Assembly: GCA_963817885.1 (NCBI GenBank)
Contig: CAWFQE010000002.1
Coordinates: 310,001-374,000, forward strand
Reading direction: 5' to 3'
Length of the DNA: 64,000 nucleotides
DNA from: CAVOHU01 sp963817885
Lineage (GTDB): Bacteria > Acidobacteriota > Vicinamibacteria > Vicinamibacterales > JAKQTR01
This document shows positions 49,250 to 57,708 of this stretch, piece by piece (the first letter of the stretch is position 1; each line of letters opens with the position of its first letter). A model generated the notes under the pieces. It saw only the letters and a list, made by a program, of their open reading frames with translations, ran no database searches and was not told where the DNA came from. Position numbers and translations under genes: made by a program.

Positions 49250-52200
49250 CGATCGGAGCGAATCGCCATAGTCGACGTCACGCTCCTGCAGGGCCTCGTA
49301 GAACGCGGACGACGACAGAAGGGCGGGACATCGGCGGCCGATGGTGTCGAGATCGACCGTGGCCGGAGGACGTTCGAGAGACTCATCCAGCGCGTATTCG
49401 ACCCTGCCGCTGGCATAGCAGGATCCACGACGGGTCTGTCTGCGGCTCAGGATCCGCTGCGCTGTAGAGCTTGAAGCTCGCGCGGCCGGCTGATCCTCTG
49501 GTGAACACCAGCTGGATGGCTCGAGAGCCCGACGCCGGGATGACCAGAGGATTCACGAACTCGACGTCGCAAATCGCCGTGGGCCGGTCTCCGACGATGG
49601 CGCGGGACGCTTCGAGCGCCATTTCGAGGTAGGCCGCCGCAGGGAACACGACCTCGCCCTGAATCCTGTGATGATCGACGAAGGACACATCCTCCCGCGC
49701 CACGCGCGTTTCGAAGTGATGCGTCGTCATCGGCCCGGCCGCCTGGACGTGCGACGCGAGCAGCCGGTGCGGACTCGCGCCGGCATGTCGCCGCGTTCCC
49801 TGCGGAATCGCAGTGCCGGATGGTTCGCAGTCGTTGAACCAGCATCGGTCGCCCTGCCACGGGTAGAGCGGCATCGAAACGAGGCGGGCGCCGGTGTAGA
49901 GGCGATCGAACCTGGCACGGCATCCCGACGTCCACAACCGCGCCAGCGATCTCATCAGTGTCGGCCAGGCCGACTCGTCTCGCTTGAGCGAGGGCAACGC
50001 GGCGGCTGCGTGACCGGCACGATCGGCCACCTGTTCGATCGCGCTCAACAGGGCCGGATGAGGGCTGATCTCCAGGAAGAGGTCGTGCCCCGCTCCCAGG
50101 AGATCGTTGACGGTGTCCGCAAATGTCACCGGCTCGCGGAGATTGCGCCACCAATACTCCGCGTCGAGCGACCGGCCGTCCACTTCACGACCGGCCACGG
50201 TCGAGCAGAACGGCACCGAACCCTGTGCCGGGCTGATGTCCGCCAGCGCGTCCAGCAGCGCGCCGCGTAGCGGGTCGACGTCCCGGCAGTGCGAGGCGAG
50301 ATCGACGTTGATGATCCGGCAGTAGATCTCACGGGCGTCCAGGCTGCCCTTGATGCCCTGCAGGGCGCCGCGATCACCGGCGAGCACCGTCGAGGTCGGG
50401 CCGTTGACTGCGGCGACCGATACCTGGCCCGCGTACTCCTCGATCAGGTGCTCGGCGTCTTTCCTGCCGAGCTCGGCGACGGCCATCCCGCCGCTGCCGC
50501 GCAGGTTGCGGAGCAGGCCGCTTCGGAGGCAGATGATCGCCGCGGCGTCCGCCAGCGTCAACGCGCCGGCGACGTGCGCCGCCGCCACTTCGCCCATGCT
50601 GTGGCCGATGACGAGATCGGGCTCGATGCCCCAGCTGCGCCACAACGAGGCCAGGCCGACCTCGATCGCAAAGATCGCGGGTTGCACCACGCCGATGTCG
50701 TCGAACCGCGACTCCGACTCCTGCGCGAAGAGTTCCTGCGTCAGCGGAACCGAGAGGTAGCGATTCATCGCGCCGCTGCAGGCCTCGATGGCGGCCCGGA
50801 ACACGGGTTCTTCCTGGAACAGCTGCCGGCCCATCCCCGGCCACTGCGATCCCTGGCCCGGGAACACGAAGACGACCTTTCGCGTCCTGTCGGCGCGAAC
50901 CGCCCCGGCTGCAAATCCCGCCGAGGCCTCTCCATTGAGATACCCGTCCAGTGACGAGACGAGCTGCGCCATGTCTTCGGCGACAACGGCCAGGCGGTGT
51001 TCGTGATGCTCCCGGCGTGAACCCGCGGTGTAGCAGAGGTCCGCCAGGAATGACGCAGGCTGACCGCCGCTCCGAATGCCGTCCGCCAGACGGCGAACAA
51101 GCTCCCGCAACGCGGGCTCGCTGGCCGCAGACAGGGCCAGAACGTGTGAGCGTCGGAGCGGGAGCCGGCGCGTCCGGCTCGACTGGAGCCGTGGCGACGC
51201 CCTCCACGATGAGGTGCGAGTTCGTCCCGCCAAACCCGAACGAGCTCACGCCCGCCAGGGGCGCACCAGGCGATGCCGGCCAGGGCACGAGCGAGGTCTG
51301 CACACGCAGCCTCAGCTGCTCGAAGGGAATGTGGGGATTCGGCGTCACGTAGTGCAGGCTCGGCGGCACTGCCCGGTGATGGAGCGAGAGCGCGACCTTG
51401 ATGAGTCCTGCCATGCCGGCTGCCGCTTCGAGGTGGCCGAGGTTGGTCTTCACCGAGCCTATCAGGCAAGGCTCCCCGGGCGGCCGGCCATCCGAGACAG
51501 ACCGTGCCAAGCGCCCGGGCCTCGATGGGATCGCCAAGCAACGTGCCGGTCCCGTGGGCCTCGACATACTGGATGCGCCCCGCCTCGATGCCGCCGTCGC
51601 GACACGCGTCGCGAATCACCGCTTCCTGCGACTGACGGGACGGGGCGAGCAGGCCGTTGGTCCTGCCGTCCTGGTTGATCGCCGTTCCTCGGATCACGCC
51701 GTAGATCCGATCGCGATCGGCCAGGGCCCGGGACAGGGGCTTGAGGACGACCACGCCGGCGCCCTCGCTGCGCACGAATCCATCCGCGCTGGCATCGAAG
51801 GCTTTGCAGCGGCCATCCGCGGCGAGCGCACCGGCCCGCGCGAAGCTGATGGTCCCGAGCGGCGACAGGATGAGGTTGACCGCTCCGGCCACCGCAACGC
51901 CGGACTCGCCGCTGCGAAGACTCTGACATGCCAGGTGCACGGCCACCAGCGAAGACGAGCAGGCCGTGTCCACCGCGACCGAGGGCCCCCGCAAGTCGAG
52001 AAAGTACGAGAGCCGGTTCGCGACAATGCTGTGGGCAATCCCGGTCCCCGCGTACTGATCGGCTCGCGAATAGTCGCCGGACTGGAGATACGCGTAGTCG
52101 TTCGATGACACACCGACGAAGACCCCGGTGGGTGTTCCTGCGAGGCTCGACGGCACGAGCCCCGCATCTTCGAAAGCCTCCCAGGCAGTCTCGAGCAGGA

Positions 52201-54589
52201 GTCGCTGCTGAGGATCGATGCCTGCGGCCTCTCGCGGCGAGATTCCAAAGAAGCCCGGATCGAACCGATCCACCTCGTCCAGGAAACCGCCCCATCGCGG
52301 CGCGGGGCGATTCGGGTTCGCGTCGCCCAGCGCCGCAGTCGCGTCCGCGTCCCAGCGGGCCGCAGGGATTTCCGAAATCGCATCTTCGCCTGCGGTCAAC
52401 AGTCGCCAGAACTGGTCCGGCCCGTGCGCGTGAGGAAAGCGGCACCCGATGCCCACGATGGCAATCGGTTCGGCGTGCGGTGACGCTACCGATCGAAGTC
52501 CAACAGGCACGGCCTCGGGGTGGACCTCACCCGACAGGTGCGCGGCCAGCGTCCGGATCGTCGGGTACTGGTACAACAGCGTTGCCGGCAGCGATCGGCC
52601 GAGCCAGCGTTCCAGGTCGGCGGCCAGGCTCATGGCGCGCTTCGAATCGAGCCCGTATCGCGCGAGAGGCTGGAAATGATCGAGGTCGGCCGGCGCCACC
52701 CGGAGCGCTTCTGCAATGCGTGATCCCAGCCACGCTTCAATCGCTCCGGCCGGACGTGAGCTCCTCTCGCCATCGGCGAGCGGCTCACGGGCATCTGCCG
52801 GCGACGGTTCCGGCGAGACCGGCTCCGGATGCTCACCGTCCGCCGGGCTTGGCCGCGCGCGCCATTCATACACGAGCCTCAGCGTTCCTGCGAGATACGC
52901 GGCCCTGCACGCCTCCCGCTGGATCTTGCCGCTCGTCGTCCTGGGCATCGCGCCCGGCGCCAGAAGGACGATGGCTTCCGGGTCGATGCCGTGCTCCTCG
53001 ACGATCGCCTGTCTGACCGCGCCGCACAGATCGGCCGAACCCTGACGCCGGTGCGCACGAGCGACTTCCACGGCGAGGACGAGTCGGTCTTCGCCCTCGA
53101 TCTCGACCGCGAATGCTGCGGCGGAGTTCTTCTGCAGCGCCGGGTGAGCAGGCCTCTGCGGTCAGCTCGACGTCCTGGGGATAGTGGTTCACGCCCCGGA
53201 TGATGATGAGGCCCTTGATGCGGCCCGTGACGAACAACTCGCCGTTGTCGAGAAAGCCGAGATCACCCGTCCGGAGAAATCCGGTCTCGCCGGCCCGAGC
53301 GAGCGTCGCGCCAAAAATCCGGGCGCTCTCGTCAGGCTGGCCCTGGTATCCCGAGCCGACAGACGGCCCGGCGATCCAGATCTCCCCGACTTGGCCGGCC
53401 GCGCACTCGACACAGGTACGAGGTTCGACAATCGCCAGGCGCTCTTCGGGCGAAGGACGCCCGCAGCCTACCAGCGCGCGGCCGTCCGGCATCTCCGGCG
53501 ACGGCCGGGCGACCTGGCCGGGATCGAGCGAGGAGGGATCGAACCGGCGCACGATGGGCGGATCGTCGACGCGGCCCCCGGTGACGAACACCGTGGCTTC
53601 GGCCAGCCCGTAGCACGGATAGAATGCCTCCCGCCGGAACCCGCACGGCCCGAATGCGCGCGTGAACGCGTCGATGGTGCCGGGGCGAATCGGTTCTGCC
53701 CCGATTGCGGCCACCTTCCATCCAGCCAGATCGAGAGTCGACCGATCCTCGGGCGTGATCCGGTCCACGCACAGCTCGAAGCCGAACGGCGGCCCGCCCG
53801 AATGCGACGGGCGAACGCGCGACACGGCCTTCAACCAGCGGACAGGCCGCTGCAGGAACGCGGGCGGCGGAACCACGGTGATGGATCCTCCGCGATAGAG
53901 CGGCAGAAGCAGCCCCGCGATCAGCCCCATGTCGTGATAGGGCGGCAGCCACGTCACGACCCACACCCGTTCCATGTCGTAGCCGGCCTGCCGGGTGATG
54001 ATGTCGAAGTTGTGGCGCAGGTTGCCGTGATGAATCCGGACGCCGCGCGGCTCGGCGGTCGACCCTGAGGTGTATTGAAGAAACGCCAGGGTCTCGTCCC
54101 GAAGCGGAGGCGCATGCCACCGGTCCGCTTCGCTCGACTCGATCGTGTCGGTGGCGATCCAATCGAGTGGCGGCGCGTCGTTCCTCTGCGCGGCGGCCGC
54201 GCGGCCGCGCCGGCCGACGCCAGGATCGACGAGAGTGTCAGCCCGGCCACCGGTCGCGCGTCGTGATGGACCGCACGGAATCGCCGATTGAACTGTTCAG
54301 AGCGACTTGATGTTGGCGGAGGGATCGGGACGGCGACGACCCCGGCATACATGCAGCCCAGGAATGCAGAAAGGAACTCGGGTCCCGCGGGGTACAGCAG
54401 GACGGCGCGATCGCCGGGCACGGCTCGCTGCTGCAGCCGGCCTGCAATGGCCCGGGCGCGGCGATCCAGGTCGCCGTAGGTGAGCGTGGCGTCCACTGAA
54501 TCGCCCTCGAGCGACAACTCCACGGCACGCCTGTCCGGGTGAGATTCGACCCGAGCGCGAAGCGTGCCGACCCATGTCATGCGATTCAT
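45869..54589 (-). CDS. Hybrid FAAL / highly reducing type I PKS (whole gene, five frameshifts as read)
   Basis: About 2,900 residues in order FAAL-ACP-KS-AT-DH-pseudoKR-ER-KR-ACP. The fatty-acyl-AMP ligase should activate a free fatty acid and load it on the first ACP; one module then extends it and reduces the beta-carbon fully. Every catalytic motif is intact, but the frame changes near 54205 (one base missing or two extra), 53150, 51505, 51155 and 49417 (one extra base each). Perfect motif continuity across each point favours consensus errors over decay. Start ATG 54589 (MNRMTW). The five reading-frame segments are listed next with domain detail. The stop lies within the next gene's start region, coupling it to the condensation-FkbH protein. 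The divergent GT28 gene begins 283 bp away. Confidence 0.82.
49383..51233 (-). CDS. PKS segment 5: acyltransferase and dehydratase N-half
   Basis: AT domain with KVVFVFPGQGSQWPGMG and the nucleophile in IGHSMGEVAAAHVAGALTL; the selectivity box reads VDLASH, closer to the YASH of methylmalonyl-specific ATs than to the HAFH of malonyl ATs. DH begins with the catalytic His in VDHHRIQGEVVFPAAAYLEM. The frame breaks near 49417, where one base less restores WILHASGRVEYALDES. Confidence 0.8.
   Translation of the reverse strand: MAGRTRTSSWRASPRLQSSRTRRLPLRRSHVLALSAASEPALRELVRRLADGIRSGGQPASFLADLCYTAGSRREHHEHRLAVVAEDMAQLVSSLDGYLNGEASAGFAAGAVRADRTRKVVFVFPGQGSQWPGMGRQLFQEEPVFRAAIEACSGAMNRYLSVPLTQELFAQESESRFDDIGVVQPAIFAIEVGLASLWRSWGIEPDLVIGHSMGEVAAAHVAGALTLADAAAIICLRSGLLRNLRGSGGMAVAELGRKDAEHLIEEYAGQVSVAAVNGPTSTVLAGDRGALQGIKGSLDAREIYCRIINVDLASHCRDVDPLRGALLDALADISPAQGSVPFCSTVAGREVDGRSLDAEYWWRNLREPVTFADTVNDLLGAGHDLFLEISPHPALLSAIEQVADRAGHAAAALPSLKRDESAWPTLMRSLARLWTSGCRARFDRLYTGARLVSMPLYPWQGDRCWFNDCEPSGTAIPQGTRRHAGASPHRLLASHVQAAGPMTTHHFETRVAREDVSFVDHHRIQGEVVFPAAAYLEMALEASRAIVGDRPTAICDVEFVNPLVIPASGSRAIQLVFTRGSAGRASFKLYSAADPEPQTDPSWILLCQRQGRIRAG
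50765..53071 (-). CDS. PKS segment 3: FAAL C-terminus, ACP1 and ketosynthase
   Basis: FAAL C-terminal lid (MPRTTSGKIQREACR, with the catalytic Lys), ACP1 with the pantetheine Ser in ARYGLDSKRAMSLA, and the ketosynthase: IAIVGIGCRFPHAHGPDQFW, active Cys in VAVDTACSSSLVAVH, first His in EAHGTGTLLGDPIEARALG. The KS continues into segment 4 after 51505. Confidence 0.8.
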   Translation of the reverse strand: MEVARAHRRQGSADLCGAVRQAIVEEHGIDPEAIVLLAPGAMPRTTSGKIQREACRAAYLAGTLRLVYEWRARPSPADGEHPEPVSPEPSPADAREPLADGERSSRPAGAIEAWLGSRIAEALRVAPADLDHFQPLARYGLDSKRAMSLAADLERWLGRSLPATLLYQYPTIRTLAAHLSGEVHPEAVPVGLRSVASPHAEPIAIVGIGCRFPHAHGPDQFWRLLTAGEDAISEIPAARWDADATAALGDANPNRPAPRWGGFLDEVDRFDPGFFGISPREAAGIDPQQRLLLETAWEAFEDAGLVPSSLAGTPTGVFVGVSSNDYAYLQSGDYSRADQYAGTGIAHSIVANRLSYFLDLRGPSVAVDTACSSSLVAVHLACQSLRSGESGVAVAGAVNLILSPLGTISFARAGALAADGRCKAFDASADGFVRSEGAGVVVLKPLSRALADRDRIYGVIRGTAINQDGRTNGLLAPSRQSQEAVIRDACRDGGIEAGRIQYVEAHGTGTLLGDPIEARALGTVCLGWPAARGALPDRLGEDQPRPPRSGSRHGRTHQGRALAPSPGSAAEPALRDAESPHSLRAAEAACADLARALAGIAWCAPGGRELVRVWRDELAPHRGGRRHGSSRAGRAGSRSDAHTFWPCLRPASPRCGSLFAVWRTAFGAAVSLRHSWRTSATPRVHAGSITNTAWPLSPKTWRSSSRHWTGISMERPRRDLQPGRFAPTGRERSSSCSRARDRSGRGWAGSCSRKNPCSGPPSRPAAAR
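51150..51567 (-). CDS. PKS segment 4: ketosynthase C-terminus
   Basis: Short reading-frame piece that carries the second catalytic His in IGSVKTNLGHLEAAAGMAGL and the KS end LAGVSSFGFGGTNSHLIVE. Homology changes frame near 51155, where the KS-AT linker begins. The frame remains open beyond, but that part is not coding. Confidence 0.7.
52866..53975 (-). CDS. PKS segment 2: FAAL core
   Basis: Continues the adenylating enzyme: the AMP-binding motif LQYTSGSTAEPRGV just upstream at about 54075 in this frame, then WLPPYHDMGLIAG, FYPCYGLAEATVFVTGG, GEIWIAGPSVGSGYQ, LRTGDLGFLDNGELFVTGR and the hinge KGLIIIRGVNHYPQDVE. This is FAAL rather than acyl-CoA ligase by sequence; FAALs transfer to ACP rather than CoA because of a small insertion. 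Homology leaves this frame near 53150. Confidence 0.78.
   Translation of the reverse strand: MERVWVVTWLPPYHDMGLIAGLLLPLYRGGSITVVPPPAFLQRPVRWLKAVSRVRPSHSGGPPFGFELCVDRITPEDRSTLDLAGWKVAAIGAEPIRPGTIDAFTRAFGPCGFRREAFYPCYGLAEATVFVTGGRVDDPPIVRRFDPSSLDPGQVARPSPEMPDGRALVGCGRPSPEERLAIVEPRTCVECAAGQVGEIWIAGPSVGSGYQGQPDESARIFGATLARAGETGFLRTGDLGFLDNGELFVTGRIKGLIIIRGVNHYPQDVELTAEACSPGAAEELRRSIRGRDRGRRPTRPRRGSRSCAPASGFGRSVRRGQTGDRRGARHRPGSHRPSGAGRDAQDDERQDPAGGVQGRVSRRNAEARV
53954..54589 (-). CDS. PKS segment 1: FAAL N-terminus
   Basis: First reading-frame piece of the FAAL-PKS. About 128 genuine residues: LTYGDLDRRARAIAGRL and RAVLLYPAGPEFLSAFLGCM, YAGVVAVPIPPP, the fatty-acyl-AMP-ligase pattern. From about 54205 downward this frame is no longer homologous; the adjacent frame continues with NDAPPLDWIATDTIESSEAD. 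Confidence 0.75.
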   Translation of the reverse strand: MNRMTWVGTLRARVESHPDRRAVELSLEGDSVDATLTYGDLDRRARAIAGRLQQRAVPGDRAVLLYPAGPEFLSAFLGCMYAGVVAVPIPPPTSSRSEQFNRRFRAVHHDARPVAGLTLSSILASAGAAARPPRRGTTRRHSIGSPPTRSSRAKRTGGMRLRFGTRPWRFFNTPQGRPPSRAASGFITATCATTSTSSPGRPATTWNGCGS

Positions 54590-54871
54590 AGGTTGTCGCG
54601 TGGACCCGAGCGGCGCGGCCTCGAGGGCGGAACGGCAGTTGCGGGGACTAGTATATGAGCTTTCGAGCCGTCACATTGCGGGTAAGCAGGAGCGTCGCGC
54701 CGGCCTGGCCGGCGCTGCCTTCCAGGCCTCGGGCCCGCACGGTGCTTCAGCGGCAATGCGAACGGCGGCTTCCAGACGGTCTACAATGGCGGCGCGGGCG
54801 CGACCGGTCCCGACCGCCACTTCCGATCGGGACCATGGGCCGGCACGGGCTCACATGTTCCAGCGGGCGTC
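54590..54871. other. Divergent promoter region between PKS and GT28 genes
   Basis: 282 bp with no gene. The only promoter-like element seen is the minus-strand TATACT at 54650-54655. The plus side before the glycosyltransferase start shows no clear box. Confidence 0.45.
54650..54655 (-). promoter_or_regulatory. Candidate -10 element for the FAAL-PKS gene
   Basis: TATACT on the minus strand, about 61 bp before the ATG at 54589. The -35 hexamer at 17 bp (CAATGT) is poor, so activation by a regulator is possible. Confidence 0.35.
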
Positions 54872-56050
54872 ATGGACCCAACCCGAGTCCTCATTGCGTA
54901 CTCGTTGTCGGGCGGCGGGCACGCGAGCGTCGCGGCGGCCCTCCGTGAGGCGCTCGTCAGCCGGCACGGCCCGGAAGTCGACGTAGGCCTGATCGACATC
55001 CTGGCCGACGGCGCCACGTTTCCAATCACTCGCCTCCCTGCCTGGTACTCGGTGATGGTCGGGCCGGGTGCCGGAATCTGGAGTGCCCTCTGGGCGCTCA
55101 CCAACGGCCGCAGGCGCACCCAGGCCATCCACACGGCGCTCTGGCCGCTCTTCCGAACGGCCAGCAGGCGAATCCTCGGGCATCGGGAGTTCGACGCGCT
55201 GGTGGCCGTCCACCCGCTCGGCACCAATCCGTTCGTCCGGGCGCTATCCGGCACTCGTCCGCCGATCGTGACGGTCGTCACCGATCTCGTGTCAACCCAC
55301 GCGTTGTGGTTCTCGCCTGGGGCGGACGCGTACCTCGTGCCCACCGAGGAAGCCCAACGCCGCGCCGCAAGTCATGGGGTGCCGCCCGGCAAGATCCATG
55401 TTCTCGGCCTGCCGGTCAGCCGGCGATTCGGCGAACCTCCGGCCGACAGGTCCGCGCTCAGGGCGCAGCTCGGCTGGACCTCGGGCCTGCCGGTCGTCCT
55501 GCTTCTCGGCGGTGGTGAGGGCATGGGCCCGGTGGCGAACGTTGCGCGCGCGATCTCGGACTCGGGATTGCCGTGCGAACTGGCGGTTGTCGCAGGCCGC
55601 AACCAGGGCCTTCACCGGGAACTCGCCGGCACGGCCTGGAACGGTCCCACGCACGTCTATGGATTCACGGACCAGATGGCGGAGTTCATGCACGCCTCCG
55701 ACATCGTCGTCACCAAGGCGGGGCCCTCGACGATCTGCGAAGCGCTGGCCGCCGGTCTGCCGCTCGTGCTGTTTGCGAGGCTCTCCGGACAGGAATCCGG
55801 CAACGTGCCCTACGTGACCGGGCAGGGCGCAGGAGTCTGGGCGCCCAGCCCGGCCGAGGTCGTCGCCGCGCTCCGACGCTTCATCCCCGCCACGCCGGAA
55901 CGGGAATCCGAACGCCGGACGATGGCCGACAATGCGCGCCGCCTGGCCAGGCCGAATGCGGCAACCGATGCAGCCGAGCTCATCTGGCGGTGTGCCAGAA
56001 CGTGGCGGCGGGCCCGGACGGGCGCGTCACCCGTTTTCGCGGCTGAGTGA
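54872..56050 (+). CDS. GT28-family glycosyltransferase, diacylglycerol-glucosyl/galactosyltransferase type
   Basis: 392 residues resembling MGDG synthase/UgtP. The N-terminal domain starts with the acceptor-side motif VLIAYSLSGGGHASVAAAL and has VVTDLVSTHALWFSPGADAY and LVPTEEAQRRA; the donor-binding C-terminal domain shows VVLLLGGGEGMGPVA, HVYGFTDQMAEFMHASDIVV and TKAGPSTICEALAAGLPLVL. Such membrane-surface enzymes move a sugar from UDP-sugar to diacylglycerol. Being divergent from the FAAL-PKS, it is a candidate to glycosylate that product; this is inferred from position only. Confidence 0.85.
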   Translation: MDPTRVLIAYSLSGGGHASVAAALREALVSRHGPEVDVGLIDILADGATFPITRLPAWYSVMVGPGAGIWSALWALTNGRRRTQAIHTALWPLFRTASRRILGHREFDALVAVHPLGTNPFVRALSGTRPPIVTVVTDLVSTHALWFSPGADAYLVPTEEAQRRAASHGVPPGKIHVLGLPVSRRFGEPPADRSALRAQLGWTSGLPVVLLLGGGEGMGPVANVARAISDSGLPCELAVVAGRNQGLHRELAGTAWNGPTHVYGFTDQMAEFMHASDIVVTKAGPSTICEALAAGLPLVLFARLSGQESGNVPYVTGQGAGVWAPSPAEVVAALRRFIPATPERESERRTMADNARRLARPNAATDAAELIWRCARTWRRARTGASPVFAAE

Positions 56051-56075
56051 CGAGCCCGCCGGATCGGCCCGCAGT

Positions 56076-57623
56076 TCACGCAGACGGATGGCGCGCGTTG
56101 TAGGAGCGCAAGGCGCTGTGACGCACGCCGTACATGAAGTAGATCGCCATCCCGACGGCGAGCCACACCACGAACCGGATCCAGGTCACCCACGGCAGCT
56201 GCAGCATCAGGTAGCCGCACATCACCACCGCGAGCAGCGGCACCCACGGGACCAGCGGCGTGCGAAACGGCCGCGGACGGTCCGGGTTGGTACGCCGGAG
56301 GATGAGCACGCCGATCGCGACCAGCACGAAGGCGAACAGCGTCCCGATGTTGGTCAGCTCGACGACCTCGTTGATGTTCAGGAACGTGGCGAACACCGCC
56401 ACCACCGCGCCGGTCAGGATGGTCGTGACGTGCGGGGTTCGGTACTTCGGGTGCACCTTGGCGGCCCACTGGGGAAGCAGGCCGTCGCGCGCCATCGAGA
56501 AGAAGATGCGCGGCTGGCCCAGCTGGAACACGACCAGCACCGAGGTCGTGGCGAAGACGGCCCCGAGCGAGATGATGCCGGCCGTCCAGTGCATCCCGAG
56601 CGCCGAGAAGGCGGTGGCCAGCGGCTCGGCCGTGCCGAGCTGGTCCCACTTGAGGAGCCCGGTCAGCACGATGGCAACGCCGATGTAGATGACCGTGCAG
56701 ATGACCAGGCTCGCGATCATCGCGATCGGCATGTCGCGCTGCGGGTTCTTGGTCTCCTCCGCGGCCGTCGACACGGCGTCGAATCCGATGTAGGCGAAGA
56801 AGATGATCGCCGCCGCGCTCGAGATGCCCCGGAATCCGTTCGGCGCGAAGGGCGTCCAGTTCTCCGGCTTCACGTAGAAGCAGCCGACGATGATGAAGAA
56901 GGCGATGATGGCGAGCTTCAGGGCGACCATCGCGGAGTTCAGCCACGCGCTCTCGCGGATGCCCCGCACCAGCACCCAGGTGATGAACGCCACGATGAGG
57001 AACGCCGGCAGGTCCAGGAGGATCGGCACACCCGCGATGCGCGGCGCGCTGGCGTAGGCCTGGGCAGCGTGGGTGATGGTGCCGCTCAGTGCCGACACGT
57101 CGCCGCCCGCAGCCACGGTCCGGGCCATCTCGGCCGCCCCTTGCCCGGCCGATCGGAAGTCGATCCCGAGCCAGCCCGGCCAGTCGAGCCCGAGCCCTCT
57201 CAGCAGTTCCTGGAAGTAGCCCGACCACGACACGGCCACGGCCACGTTCCCGATGGCGTACTCGAGGATGAGATCCCAGCCGATGATCCACGCGATCAGC
57301 TCGCCCAGCGTGGCGTACGCGTAGGTGTATGCCGATCCGGCCACCGGCACCATCGCGGCGAACTCCGCGTAACAGAGCGCGGCGAAGGCGCACGCGATCG
57401 CAGTCAGGACGAACGACACCGCCACGGCCGGCCCGGCCCCGAGGTGCCCGCCGGCGCCGGCAGCGGCCGACCCGACCGACGAGAAGATGCCCGCGCCGAT
57501 GATCGCCCCGATCCCGAGTGCCGTCAGCTGGACCGGCCCGAGCGTGCGTTTCAGCTGCTGGCTCGGATCGTGTGTCTCACCGACCAGCCGGTCCAGCGAC
57601 TTGACTGCGAACAATTGCGACAT
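56076..57623 (-). CDS. APC-superfamily amino-acid permease (cationic amino acid transporter type)
   Basis: 515 residues with about 12 to 14 membrane helices. First helix motif LGIGAIIGAGIFSSVGSAAA, then CYAEFAAMVPVAGSAYTYAY, FFAYIGFDAVSTAAEETKNP and PRIFFSMARDGLLPQW, all typical of APC/YfnA-CAT transporters. The long loop after helix 4 and extra C-terminal helices fit the CAT subgroup. AAGGAG six bases before ATG 57623 fixes the start. Substrate probably amino acids; not resolved. Confidence 0.93.
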   Translation of the reverse strand: MSQLFAVKSLDRLVGETHDPSQQLKRTLGPVQLTALGIGAIIGAGIFSSVGSAAAGAGGHLGAGPAVAVSFVLTAIACAFAALCYAEFAAMVPVAGSAYTYAYATLGELIAWIIGWDLILEYAIGNVAVAVSWSGYFQELLRGLGLDWPGWLGIDFRSAGQGAAEMARTVAAGGDVSALSGTITHAAQAYASAPRIAGVPILLDLPAFLIVAFITWVLVRGIRESAWLNSAMVALKLAIIAFFIIVGCFYVKPENWTPFAPNGFRGISSAAAIIFFAYIGFDAVSTAAEETKNPQRDMPIAMIASLVICTVIYIGVAIVLTGLLKWDQLGTAEPLATAFSALGMHWTAGIISLGAVFATTSVLVVFQLGQPRIFFSMARDGLLPQWAAKVHPKYRTPHVTTILTGAVVAVFATFLNINEVVELTNIGTLFAFVLVAIGVLILRRTNPDRPRPFRTPLVPWVPLLAVVMCGYLMLQLPWVTWIRFVVWLAVGMAIYFMYGVRHSALRSYNARHPSA

Positions 57624-57708
57624 GAAGCTCCTTCGGGAACGGTTCAGGTACCCGGAGACCATGCGGCCGCACCCGGCGCGGGCGCCTCCGTGATGCGCGG
57701 ACCCGGTG

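Noticed and set aside
45869..54589. FAAL-PKS as a decayed pseudogene or as five separate short genes
   Set aside because: All active-site motifs are intact and contiguous across each break, and single-base corrections restore one frame; no independent starts or ribosome sites precede the inner pieces.
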